From contig CM073591.1 in the NCBI GenBank assembly GCA_037074705.1, positions 3,278,087 to 3,342,086 of the forward strand: a stretch of DNA of 64,000 nt, written 5' to 3'. This document shows, one piece after another, positions 32,040 to 43,200 of the stretch. The translations under genes were made by a program, and so were the position numbers. The notes beneath the pieces are model-generated. The model ran no database searches and was not told the origin of the DNA. It was given only the letters and a program-made list of their open reading frames with translations. Source of the DNA: Zhengitettix transpicula (lineage: Eukaryota > Arthropoda > Insecta > Orthoptera > Tetrigidae). Position 1 is the first letter of the stretch. Every line of letters begins with the position of its first letter.

Positions 32040-32790
32040 ACATCTTTCTCTTTATACTGTACAATTCTATTAACTGAACGAAGAGTCATATCATGTGTCT
32101 ATATTTGGCACATACGATGTGTAACATCCCGCTTGCCATCATGTAACACTCCACCACTGTGAACATGTAACATTCCAGCAGTTGGAAATGGGAAGTCCAG
32201 ATAGATCGTTCACCAACCGAGCTATACCTCCGTTAGCTCACCTGGCTACCGATCTAGAGGATAAAGGAAGAATTAAGAACAGGAAATAGGAATGTCGGTA
32301 ACGTGAGGGTTCGGGTTCAACTAATTGAACCTAGGCGTAGTGGTTGGTGTTTCGCTGCACTTCAGTCAAATTTGAGCTGATGAAGAATCAATAGATTTAA
32401 TAGTTAGAAATAAAATAAAGTAAGACAAACTGGCGGATAGCACCAGGAGCCACCGACCCGTCTGGAGGTTGGATCACGAATGACTTTCCCAAGAAGTTCT
32501 GCACAATTCGAAGACTCCTTTCCCCCTCCCTGATGATTTTAAGACTCCAATGAGAAGAACTCTTACAGGGTGGAGATTTATGCTGACGTGAGCATGTCTG
32601 CATAAGGTACTTAAAATGCTCATGTCTGGACGCAGCGTCATCACAGCTGCCTAAGTGGAAGGGCTGAATATTTATGTTGTTGTGTTTAGTTACTCGCTAT
32701 ATCTAAAGTGATGTCTTTAACTGCATCAGCGTTCTTGCAGCTGCGCCCTCTTAGGTCCGCTATGCTGAAGAGACGTTATGATAAGAGGGC
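32040..32790. mobile_element. foreign insert in copia pol, including a possible tRNA-derived SINE
   Basis: Copia similarity is interrupted here between integrase and RT. Inside, TAGCTCACCTGG (32234-32245) resembles a tRNA A box and GGTTCGGGTTC (32308-32318) a B box, on the plus strand, though the 62-base spacing is longer than in a tRNA. No A-tail or target duplication was identified, so the exact SINE ends are unknown. The rest of the insert is not recognised. Confidence 0.4.
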
Positions 32791-32807
32791 ACGTGTAGAC
32801 TATTATA

Positions 32808-33834
32808 TTACAGATGGAACATTGAAGAATTACTTTTGTTATCAGGTTCTTCTTTGTACAGTTCTTTAAGTGGTTGAACATCATTTTTACTATGAGAAAC
32901 ACATGGTATGTAAATCTTGTTGTTATTTTGTAAATTTTCTGAAAACACCACATCCCTACTTTTAGTTATTTTATTTGTTTTGGGATTTAGCAAACGGTAT
33001 CCTTTTGTAGAATCACAATACCCCACAAATATTAATTTTCTGTATTTTATGTCCCATTTTTGACGTTGCTCCTTAGGTATTTGTACCATGACCTCTGAAC
33101 CAAAAATATTCATATGTGACAATCAGGCCTTTTGCCTGGCCACATCTGTATGGGAGTTTTAGTTTCAATTGCTGTAGTAGGAGATGTGTTGATGATATAT
33201 GCTGTTGTTGCAATAGATTCTGCCCAGAGCTGTTTTGATAAATTAGCATGAAGCAACATACACTTTGCTCTTTCAACCAAGGTCCTGTTCATCCTTTCTG
33301 CTGGGGTGAGTGCGGAGTGCTTGTTTGATGCTCTGTACCATGATTCCTGAGGAATGTTTCAAAATATTTATCTAAGGGCTTTTATTTTTCTGTCAAGTTC
33401 ATTCTCTACTCTCACTTTGAAGTCTCTGAAAACTTCCAGGACATGTACTTCAAAAAATATACAAACACTATTCTTGAAAAATCAACTATGAAAGTAATAA
33501 AGTATTTCAAACCTCCCAGAGACAGGCTTTCCATTGGATCACACAAATCAGTGTGGATAAGTTGCAACAAACTCGATGCTCTGGAACCAGTAGTATTAAA
33601 AGGTATCCTTGCCTGCTTTCCTTCGAGACAGGCGGTGCAAGAGATTGGCAGATAATTTTTACCAGGATGCATAATTACTCCCTCAACACAGCACAGAAGC
33701 TTATTAATATCTGAAAAATTTAAATGCCCCACGTGTCTATGCCATATAATAGCATTATTCCAGTCAGTACCTCTCTGTGTGTATTCAATACATACAGGTT
33801 GTTTATAAGTGTTGCTGAACATAACATATATCAC
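32808..33834 (-). pseudogene. copia pre-integrase and integrase remnant
   Basis: The pre-integrase HHCC motif is visible as WHRHVGHLNFSDINKL and CTACLEGKQARIPFN. The integrase core follows: LIHTDLCDPMESLSLGGLKY with the first catalytic Asp (HTD), then FIVDFSRIVFVYFLK where the second region reads VDFSR. In other frames come MNRTLVERAKCMLLHANLSK and NTSPTTAIETKTPIQMW, and the C-terminal FGSEVMVQIPKEQRQKWD, IFVGYCDSTKGYRLLNP and SRDVVFSE. At least two frameshifts separate the three pieces. Confidence 0.88.
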
Positions 33835-34260
33835 AACTATCTTCTCTGAAAATCACATTACAACCATTTTTAACCATATCACCAACAGACAAAAGATTCG
33901 CAGTAAATTTTGATACATATAAAACTTCTTTAACCTGGATTTTACCGTGTTCTCTATCATTTATGAATAAATTGACTTTTCCCATACTACTCACAGTTAG
34001 CGGTGTTTTACTGGCAACTGTAACTGTATGTATCGGTGAACTTGTTACATCCAATTATCTCCATTAGTCATGTGCATTGAGGCATCAGAGTCCACATACC
34101 ACTTGTCCAGATTCAATAACTTAGATGAAGCCGGAAATCCTCAATTTTATCAGCAGTCTTCCCTTTAGAAGCACGGCAGTTTTAGTAAAATAGCCGTACT
34201 TGTTGCAATTAAAACATCTGGGTCCCTTACTGAACTTTGTTGGGTTTTCTTTATCACAAA
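33803..34260 (-). pseudogene. copia protease and gag zinc knuckle remnant
   Basis: A knuckle-like CFNCNKYGYF (about 34215-34186) keeps the first two Cys but has lost the His and last Cys. The protease starts WYVDSDASMHMT (about 34095), where the catalytic DSG is DSD. It then continues after a frame change with VNLFINDREHGKIQVKEVLY and KFTANLLSVGDMVKNG, the LYVPxLxxNLLSVxxL motif of copia proteases. The changed active site and the frame breaks make it inactive. Confidence 0.75.
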
Positions 34261-34821
34261 CACTCTTCCTCGCTGTAAAAAACGCTAAACTGTCCTAGTT
34301 TTGAACTTCCTGCAGGAGCTTTGTTTTTATCATGTCGGCAGTTATCTTCATCCCTGAGTTTTCAATACCCATAATCATTGGTTTATAGCATTCAGGTAAA
34401 AGAGCCACCATTAACGGTTCCAAGCCATTCATCATCAATCACAAACTTTATGTTCCTCAGCTTTTGGGCAGTAGACATAATCTTCCACATTCACAGAAGA
34501 TTTCAGTCTGCTAGTGGTGAGGTTCCTCAACAAAGTCCACTGTCATCAAAAGCTTATTCCAAGTTTTCCCAAACTTCTTTACATGTATTGGCACTTTGAA
34601 CATGTCTGTGTTCGTCCCAACCACGAAATCCCACAATTCTTCAAGTTCTAAATAAGCTCGTACTGCAAACTTCCAACTTGCATAATTTTCACGTCCAGTA
34701 CGTCTATCGATATGAAACGCATTCTGGTTTTTTTTGCTTATAACCTCAACATTGTATTACAGTTTTGTTTCTTTTCACTGATCTTTGTTTCTTGCAAACT
34801 GTATTTAATTCAGCAAACCAC

Positions 34822-34833
34822 GCTCTGCTACCA
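34822..34833 (-). other. primer binding site for initiator tRNA-Met
   Basis: TGGTAGCAGAGC on the minus strand is complementary to the 3' end of eukaryotic initiator tRNA-Met (first 11 bases match TGGTAGCAGAG). It lies directly next to the LTR. This is the usual primer of copia-type elements. Confidence 0.75.
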
Positions 34834-34966
34834 TGAAGGATTTTTATCATCATATATTGCAATAAACATATAATACAAGAACACAAAACAAAGGAGGCTT
34901 ATTCATTAACGTGAAGATACAACTAAACAATAGAAGAACACAGAAAGCATTGTAGCCAACATTACA
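34834..34966 (-). repeat. copia 5' LTR
   Basis: It has the same 133-bp length and the same TG...CA ends as the left LTR. It is followed with no gap by the primer binding site, which fixes its inner boundary. Divergence from its partner points to an old insertion. Confidence 0.85.
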
Positions 34967-35234
34967 TAATCAATGGTTGCATGACTAATTACTAACACAA
35001 TTTACAAGGGATTAGGTTGAGGATTGTTGAGGAAACCCGTTTAGGACAGGTTCGACTAAGCGGCAAATAAACTTCAGGACTTAGGGTACTTAACACATTA
35101 CAATTTCCATGAACAAGTAAGATACAATTTAACTTTACCAATGTCAAGTCTATTACCTAAAGAAGATTCGTTAAACTGCTCACTCCAGCACAATGATGAA
35201 ACAAATCGTTAAATTATTACTTTACATTCGTCGC

Positions 35235-35610
35235 TCTGCATTCAGTGGCGCGTTGCTGACGGGCGTGGGACGCCAACATGCTGGTAGTGATGTCTTTCAG
35301 GCTGTCCGCTGTCCGCACGACCGAGGAGGATTGTGGGGTTAGGTCGACGACGGCGACGCACGGTGGTGCTTTTTATAGGGCTGCTCTTTCGGGTGGCCAC
35401 GGGTGAACTCGCCAGCTCGCATCGGGGCCCCGGCTCATTGGTCGAGGACCGGGTGATGCACCCCTCGGCCAATCCTCGCGAACTTCCGGCGAGCTTCACC
35501 AGGCGGAATTCCACTATTCCCGCATTTCGGTCACGCTGCATTCGGGTCCAATTTTCCCTGTCTAGCAAGACACACGATCGCACACCACACACACACACCA
35601 ACCAACCAAC
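35235..35610 (-). promoter_or_regulatory. GC-rich promoter-like segment (TATA and CCAAT boxes)
   Basis: The segment is strongly GC-rich and CpG-bearing in AT-rich DNA. On the minus strand, TATAAAAA at 35377-35370 lies about 60 bases downstream of CCAAT (35441-35437), and an inverted CCAAT is at 35469-35473. The direction of transcription would be toward lower coordinates. Directly downstream is the copia element, but the segment lies outside its LTR. It may be the U3/promoter part of another LTR element or a host promoter whose gene is not in view. The 119-codon minus ORF here has Arg/Ser-rich composition and no domain; I do not call it a gene. Confidence 0.45.
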
Positions 35611-36089
35611 TTCTGTATAATATTAATGAATAATATAATAAATATTAAAGGTTAATTTTTGATAACAGTTGTAAAATTTCCTTTGATAACTTTTGTGAAT
35701 TTAATTATTGGTGCATTAATAAAATTAATTTTGTTTGTTTACTTAAAAAGAATCTTAATTATTATTAAATCATCCTCTCATTTTAATATTTAAATTGATG
35801 CATTAATGTGGCGATTTAACTTTTAATTCATTAGTGATTAACACAAATTGGTACCTCAACGTGAGGTCAACTGTCATTTTATCATTATTTCATTTAAAAT
35901 CATTACAATATATATTAAATATGATTATGAATTGAGTAAAAATATTACCCTACGAGTAAACACGTTAATCAGCGAGTACAGTGACGTTGTCGTGCTTAGT
36001 TGAAATTAATCCTTTTTATAAAAAGTCAGTCCACGCGCAACCCTCACCTGGATCACACGTCACGTACAAATAGAAAAATAATATCACTT

Positions 36090-36205
36090 ATTGCCTTTGT
36101 CGGTGTCCGTTTCCCGCGCGGCATATTGTAGAGTATTGTTGTGGTAAGGCGCGGTCAGAGACGCGGCAAGGCAGTTAGGACGTGTAATAAGACGGAGTGT
36201 AATAG
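36090..36205 (+). repeat. dispersed repeat D, copy 2
   Basis: It matches the reverse complement of 30540-30690: GCCTTTGTCGGTGTC..., GCATATTGTAGAGTATTGTTGTG and GGCAAGGCAG in the same order. The inner region has diverged. Confidence 0.55.
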
Positions 36206-36355
36206 GTAAATATTAGAAATAACCACGCACTGCAGATGATGAATGTTTCATGGCTCGAGAAATAAATTAATTACAAATAAAACTGTTTTGGTAATTTCAT
36301 TTCAAAAAATTGCCTGGTATTAGAAATTTAATCGAGAAACGGAAGGACAATATAT

Positions 36356-37430
36356 TGTAGTAATTAAAAGGAAATTAATAATTAAAAACATTGTGGACCG
36401 GATTTGTTATCGGCAAACAGACACAAATCACACACAAGAATGGACAAGAATAACAGGTATAAACATTGTAGGACTGTTTGACGCGCTGAGAGAACGTATG
36501 GGGCAGTGGGCGGCGAGACATTGCAGTGTACGGAACAATTAAAACTAGCAGTTGGCTGCGAAACCTTGCAGGGAACGGAACAAATAACATTTGAGCAGAG
36601 ACTAGACGACGTTAATGTATTACCAATTGAAGTTGTGAATTGATACAAAGCAGAACATTCACGGAAGTGTAGCATCGTAAATATTAGAAAGTAATAGCAG
36701 TTTTGTCGGGATAGAACTTTCCAAAAACTTCGTGGAGGAATTGTTCCAGGAGAACATTGATAAATTGTAGTGGAGCTGAGCAGTCAACGAGGTCCAGCCA
36801 ATCTTGCAAATCTTAAAGTGAAATGTAGAATCAGTGAAAACCAAGGCCTGATCTTAAAAGTAAAGTGTGTGAAAGTGTCTGAACGAGGTGGAGTTGATTT
36901 TCCTAGTACCGGAGAGAGAAACTGTAAGTCATAAATACATTCAATTATTAATTTTAAAGATAAAATCGTCGGATTCCGTTTTTTTTTAATATTGAAAATA
37001 TTTGTGGATTGGAATAACTTTACAGTGATTTAAACAGAGTAATACCTTTCTTTATTTAAAGACCCAGATAAAGACCCTGAGAGAAAGAGTAGGAATTTTG
37101 GATTGAACGTAATTATGTTGTTTAATTCAATAAATATCTATTTTGTACCTTAAATTTTTTTCATATAATAAATTAATGTTTGTTTAATTGAATAAAATTT
37201 TATTTATTAACATTCCTTCATTTAAAGTTAAAATAATTAAATTAAGGCTTTCAACGTGTGCTAACTTTTTTATTTAATTGTAAATTCCATTTCGAATACA
37301 ACATTTTTGGCTTCAGCAACGTCTTGCTAACTAACATTTTTATATCGTTTTCATTCTTATATACTACATTTTTGCCTTCACCAATGGGGGCCATTGTTTT
37401 ATTTTAAATTGTTTTAAATATTGTATATAC
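36356..37430 (+). repeat. LTR-like repeat E, unit 1
   Basis: It starts near TTGTAGTAATTAAAAGG and contains the words ACACAAGAATGGACAA, GAAACTGTAAGT, AAAGACCCTGAGAGAAAGAG and a T-rich end. The same words in the same order occur from 39493 and in weaker form from 38521. Units 2 and 3 end near ATTACAAATTGGCGG-type sequence, which resembles an LTR end followed by a primer site. I see no coding capacity. Treat as LTR or nonautonomous element by inference. Confidence 0.5.
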
Positions 37431-37539
37431 TACATTCAGGCGTCTTCAACGCGGAACTAATTATTATTTTTTCATTCTTTCATTCTTATTTATTGCAATA
37501 TAAATATATATATATATATATATATATGTAATAATCATC

Positions 37540-38254
37540 AAAACGAGAAGAATGCTATTGCTAAGTTCACACTTACAGATACCATGGAGAGCCTAGGCAG
37601 GTGGCTGTGGAGAGGCGGAAGTGGCTCCTTGGGGGTCGGCACCGGCGTATTGTTGCTGTTGTTGCTGTTGGGCCAGGTGATGCGACGGAAAAACTACGCG
37701 ACGTATAGTAATTTAAGTATGGATAACCGTAAAGAAACGAAAAGTCGAGGCCCCCTGAGAGAGGGTCTGAGCTTGAACCAAGAGTTTGATACTCCCAGGG
37801 AAGCTGTAACTCGCTGTGGTACAGTGTTGGATAGAGGGGAAGTGAGTAAGGATACAACATGGAGCTCATGGAAGGAATTGAGAGTGGCGATCTGTGTGCA
37901 CCATGAAAAACTGTAGATGGTTGCTGGAAGCCGGCATGTAAGTTGGAGGCGAGGGTTGGACAACCCTGGAGATGGAGCAAGTTGTCCTCTAAATTGTCTC
38001 GCTGTTGACTGGATGAGGCTTGTAATTGATGTGGGTCCTGCGCCATGGATCTGATCGGAGCAGCTGAGGATGGTGATGGCATGTCAATCCCTCATCGGAC
38101 AGGGGCGCCGTGATTTATCTCGTCGGACACAGTGACGCGTCGTCGATTCTCTCCTACAACAAATGTATTAATTATGAAACACCTCAAAAGTAATATTTCA
38201 TGCGAATAACGAAAATACAGAAGTGATAACTCATTGAAAAATTATACAGTCACT

Positions 38255-38317
<63 letters not shown>

Positions 38318-38535
38318 GTTTGTGATATCTTAGAATTTAGTTTCTGTTGTTCTCCGCTTGGCGGCTGGCCAAGTTAGTTGAAGAGCTTTTTTGGAAGATG
38401 GCGACGTAGAAGTATTGTACTAGTATATATGTGTGAATAAATATGCAAACAAATCAATTTCTTGAGTGTGTTATTTAAATAACTGTCTACCAGAGAGGTG
38501 TTGATTGCTCATCAACAAAATATTGTAGTAATTGG
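37540..38535 (-). repeat. 1-kb repeat C, copy 2 (inverted)
   Basis: Reverse complement of 28317-29305 with scattered substitutions and a longer (TA)n tract (38254-38314). It lies between LTR-like units 1 and 2, so it may have inserted there or be part of a larger element. Together with copy 1 it forms an inverted pair with about 8.2 kb between the arms. Confidence 0.85.
37573..38082 (-). CDS. hypothetical ORF of repeat C, copy 2
   Basis: 169 codons. It is the same as the ORF of copy 1 up to YYTSR apart from single-residue changes (E to D, ED to QG, I to L, L to H, D to Y). It then reads a different C-terminus (SFSVASPGPTATTATIRRC) because of a 2-base difference. No polyQ in this frame. No domain is visible; function unknown. 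The high share of amino-acid-changing differences suggests it is not under strong constraint. Confidence 0.35.
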   Translation of the reverse strand: MPSPSSAAPIRSMAQDPHQLQASSSQQRDNLEDNLLHLQGCPTLASNLHAGFQQPSTVFHGAHRSPLSIPSMSSMLYPYSLPLYPTLYHSELQLPWEYQTLGSSSDPLSGGLDFSFLYGYPYLNYYTSRSFSVASPGPTATTATIRRCRPPRSHFRLSTATCLGSPWYL

Positions 38536-39480
38536 TAATTAAGGCATTGTTCTAATTGGAAAGATGGATTGTAGAGGACCCATTATTAGTGGATATAGAG
38601 CGGACGCCGCAACAATCCGGCGAGGCAAAGAAAACATTGTTGGGCAGTTGAGAGAGTTTACGCGCTCAAATCGAAGAGACGAAGTTTGACAGTTGGGCAG
38701 CGGCGGACAGTGAACAGTTCGAAAGCTTTACACTGGGGCAGTCAGAACGAAAGAATGTGGTTCAGTTACAAACATGCTCTCAAATATTGAAAAGTAAAGG
38801 AATCGTCAGTCGGGAAGGAGAGAGAGCAACTAATGTTATATTCGGTGGTCGAGCGAAAATTCATCATGCTGGCCATAGACAAACCAATGAAGGACCTTTT
38901 CAACTAAAGTTACGAGATCTGCAAATCCAGGTTGGAGTAAAGCATCGAGAACCTACCAATTTGTGTTAGACCAACTAACAAACTACGCCAATTAGAATTG
39001 TTGACATTTAGAGTCTGTGAGTACTAGAATCAGTGATATCCTAAAATTTTGTGCACGAAAAACCTAAAATGAGACCTGGGTGGCCGTAAGTAGAGAAATA
39101 CTTTGAAATCATTTGTAAACCACTTTTAAAAGATAAAAGTCAGATCGTTCTTTAATTATTTAAATATCAATAAAATGAGATCGTTAATTCTTGATAAATT
39201 TAAAACTGTTTAAATTCAATCTGTAGTATTATTTCTTCTAAAACAAATTTCGTCTATGTTTCAGACGCATTGATTTCCATAAAAGGTAAATGTAATTTTG
39301 ATTGTATAAATTCAGCCATTTATCAAACCCAGTTTAAGACCCTCAGATCCTAAATATTTTTTGTATATTATACGTGTTTTTAACTTTGATAATAAATTTT
39401 GTTTGTTCATTAAAGTTTATAGTAATTCATTTAAAAGTGCCCAGCCATTAGCTATTATTTGTAATAATTTTTAATTATTA
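38521..39480 (+). repeat. LTR-like repeat E, unit 2 (diverged)
   Basis: It starts TTGTAGTAATTGGTAATTAAGGC and includes GATTGTAGAGGACCC, a CGGACAGTGAACAGTTC-type region, a weak TTTAAGACCCTCAG block, and ends AATTATTACAATATA at the (TA)n that begins unit 3. Similarity to units 1 and 3 is strongest at the ends. No ORF of interest. Confidence 0.4.
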
Positions 39481-39492
39481 CAATATATATAT

Positions 39493-40205
39493 ATTGTGTT
39501 AATTAAAAGGCAATCATTTAATAATAATTATAAAATTTGGACTCGAATTGTTAGCGGCCGAAAACACACAAGTTGTACACAAGAATGGACAATAATTAGA
39601 GTCAGTGTTAAAATGGCCTGTTATAAAGTGTAATGAGTGTGTAAGTGTATTGAAGGAGACAAATTTCCCTGATTATCAGAAACTGTAAGTTACTATTTCA
39701 CTAAATTCATATTTGTAAACCATTTAGTAAATGTAATTATCGTCAGATTTTGGTTTTCGAATATCGTTAATAATTTAAAGTCAGCATTTTATATTTGCAT
39801 TGAAAATAATACATTCAAGTCGAGAATAGCTTCATAGAAAATTCCATTGTCAACAGATATTTTTTTACTTAAAGGTCCAGTAAAGACCCTGAGAAAGAGT
39901 GAATTTTGATTGTAAAACACTAATAAATAATATAAATTGAAAGATAATTACGTCGTAACTGTTGTACAATTCGTTGGATAACATTTGTAATTTTACCTGT
40001 TTTGTGCATTAATAAATCAATCGTTTGTTTATTAAAAATTCTTAATTATTATTAAAGCATCCTTTCATTTAATATTCAAATTATTACAAATTGGCGGCTT
40101 AACGTGGGGCATTTTGTCATTTTTAAATTTGCTATCCTTTGTGTTCATTACAAATTGGCTGCCCGACGTCAGCTATCTGTCATTTTATCATTCTTTCATT
40201 TGCAT
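39493..40205 (+). repeat. LTR-like repeat E, unit 3
   Basis: It starts TTGTGTTAATTAAAAGGC and shares ACACAAGAATGGACAATAA, CAGAAACTGTAAGTTAC and GTAAAGACCCTGAGAAAGAG with unit 1. Near the end, ATTACAAATTGGCGGCTTAA followed by CGTGGGGC looks like an LTR end plus a primer binding site. A related sequence repeats at 40148-40175. A (TA)n tract closes it (40208-40258). Confidence 0.5.
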
Positions 40206-40207
40206 AT

Positions 40208-40210
40208 ATT

Positions 40211-40258
<48 letters not shown>
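40208..40258. repeat. (TA)n microsatellite
   Basis: Perfect TA alternation of about 50 bases at the end of LTR-like unit 3. Confidence 0.9.
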
Positions 40259-40259
<1 letters not shown>

Positions 40260-43200
40260 ATGATTACCTTTTAAACAATTTAATAAAAAACAAGGCCTCA
40301 CGTAGAGGATCGAATTTGTGTTATTTAATTAAATACAACGGAAAATTAACTGCACGTTGGAGTGACTATTTATAGTGATTCTAATTTTTACATTACAATG
40401 AAAAATCGGGCGCGCAATAAAATAATTATCAAAACAATTAAAATTTTACTAATAAAAACCACACGTTCACGACGCAATTTTGTAGTAAAACAATTAAATT
40501 ATCGGAAGTTTTAATAAAAAGTCAAGATTTAAAACATACAAAAAATTATTAATGCAGATTATTTAAATCACATTACATATTAATTTTTTACAATAATACC
40601 ACGGCTATTTCTCAGAGCCGATCACCGGGCCTTCAATGATATTCACAAAGCTATCAAGGCCTTAATTCAAACAAACAATAGAACATTGCAATAGAAAATA
40701 TGAGATATGAAATTTAAAATCTGAACTCGGAAATCAGAAATCTGACGATAATATCATTTACTTGCGGGTTTACAGATAGTAAGTTGTGCAGTTTTACCTT
40801 AATGTTCTCTGGTACCAAGGACATGGGCTCGTTCACACACACACACACACACACACACTTATTAAAACTTTATAGACAGGCCATTAAACATTGAATTTAA
40901 TACTCAACTCTTTTTGCTTGCTGAAATGACTCACAATGCTTGCTTCGCTGCTCCTTCGAATAAAATCGTTCTACCACTCTAAAACCTTTGTTATCTGCTG
41001 GATGCAGTAACGTGGGGCTCCAAATAATGCATTATTGCCACATATTCTTGTATGTAACTTGTATGTTTTTACGCCGCCAACAATACAAGTCCAAATTTTG
41101 TTCATTAATTAATTATTCCCTTTTAATTACCACAATATATATAATACTTTTTTAAAATCATATTTTATTTACTATTTTTTATAGAAATGTTCTGTTAACA
41201 TGTTGTAAATTTCTACTTTCGTAACATGAAATGTCTTTTATCTGCTGATCATATCTCAGTATTATTAACTTTCTTGTTACATTTATGTTTTGGTTATTTC
41301 GGTGCCTCGAATAAAACTATAATATCACATGAGACATCGTTTCGTACGTAGTTTTGATGTGACTGTAATAACAGTCGTGTGTGCATGGGGCAAGTGTTTC
41401 TTCCTTGCAATTTCCTGGGTGAAAGTGATGTACATTTAAAATTGCAATAAATAAATAAATAAGTACATGTACAAAGCAAAATCAGGTACAAAATCGTAAC
41501 ATAGTTTTAGCCGTTACGGACAGATGACGTAATGATTGTGACGTCAGCCGCAGATGAACAGAACAAAGAGCGGAATAGATGTAGAGGTAATTTTTGAAGT
41601 TTAAAGGAGCGACGTTGCAGGTGCGTAGTTGTCACATGGACGACGTGATAACAACAACAAGAGTTGCCATCAACGTTAATGCAGACACAGGTGACGATGG
41701 CCAAATATTAGGCAAAATGACGACGAATTTAAATAAAGTACTTAAAAGTATAAAAAAATTGAGACAAAATCCTGTATAAAAGTAGGATTGGGAGCATTTA
41801 CAAAAACTACTAATTTAAAATCAAGGGCGTTTTTTAAGTCGTGGGGGTTTTCATTCTTAAAATTATCTTCAGATTTATTGAAAGGCAATTTTTATTTGTC
41901 ATGTGGCTCAAAATCACGAAATTGGACAACATTGAGATGCTTTCATGTGACGTCATTATTCAGTAACTCGCCAATCACGTTAGTTACATCAGTAATTATC
42001 CTCAATTGTAGTAAGACCAAGAAATGGAAAGTTTACAGAAGGAATTAAATTGTGTGTCGAATACGCGGGTTTTAAACAGAGAAATAGTGTTTGTATAAAC
42101 AAATTAATGGGAGTTGACTTTATCAGGCATTATTAAAGAAGCTGCGACACTCCTAATGTTACGTCATAGATTCTATGTTAATGTATAGAAAGAAAGAAAA
42201 ATTATTAATTTTGGTAAATCTCTTCATCCTATTCAACGTAAAGTCAATTTTACCCACGAAATTGAAAGGAATAATCCATTAAAGTGAACCCACAGACATT
42301 GCAGACAGTTTCAAGTATTTTATTCTTATCTGGCTTTTAATATGATTTTATTTAAAAACTATGTCCCCGGTCTCATCATTATGTATAGTTTATTTATTAT
42401 CAGTATTATTTTTATTGTTTGATTTTTTTCATTTTGTTTATATTGTTTATGTTGGTCTGTTTTATAAATGTTTGTTGTATATTTTGTTAATAATTTTACA
42501 GTTTTACGTTAGCGACATTTCCATAAGCCAGATAATAAAATGTGACAATCACTTTGCTCCAAACTTAATTAAAGACATGCAGAGAAATTACGCTCTGATT
42601 ACTTGCTTGTGGTAAACGACGGTCATTATCTACAGCTTGTCAATTACCATTTCACCGTTCAACGAGAATTTAATAATAAACATTTCATACGTTTATTTTC
42701 GTCGATGTTCCACGAAACTGCGACACATTTCAAATTGAAGTTCAACTGTTTAATTCTCAAGCGCTTTGGACATTAATAAACTTTAAGGAGAACACAAAAT
42801 ATGTTCAAGGAATTAAATTTACTGAAATAATTTGCTTCAAACGAAATTAAATTTAAAGAAAACCTTAACTTTAAATTCAATTAAAAATTTATTCGACTGT
42901 TTAAGATGTAATTAGAATAATTGAAAATTCAAAATGTATGTAATTGTAAATGCAAGTAATGGCATTTAATTAATTTAATATTCAGCTTCGGAAAATAATT
43001 TTAAATTAATTGCACCAATAAAAAAACCAAATCTTTTGATTAGTTTAACCTTGAATAATATCTCTGCAAACCTCCGTGGCGCCGCTTGTGGTGAGGCTTC
43101 CTTACTAAATACTGGGCAATCCGCCGTTTTGACTAACGTGAAGCATTTTTAATTGAATACTTGTAAAACATATTTTGCTGGGTTCTGAAGCGTTCTGTGG

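Larger units (their letters stand above)
30830..34966 (-). mobile_element. Ty1/copia retrotransposon, full length but inactive (4.1 kb)
   Basis: 133-bp LTRs lie at 30830-30962 and 34834-34966. The minus strand between them carries, in order, the PBS, gag with a damaged CCHC knuckle, protease, integrase, RT and RNase H. Stops, frameshifts and a foreign insert of several hundred bases (about 32040-32790) disrupt it. Flanking 5-mers (CAATT and TAATC) do not form a clean target duplication, so the original site may have diverged or recombined. Confidence 0.88.

Noticed and set aside
35242..35620. 119- and 95-codon ORFs on opposite strands
   Set aside because: Produced by high GC content; Arg/Ser-rich without a domain, and the segment has promoter features instead.
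42361..42615. 84-codon hydrophobic ORF that looks like a membrane protein
   Set aside because: T-rich DNA gives Phe, Leu, Ile and Val by composition; no conserved motif or gene context.
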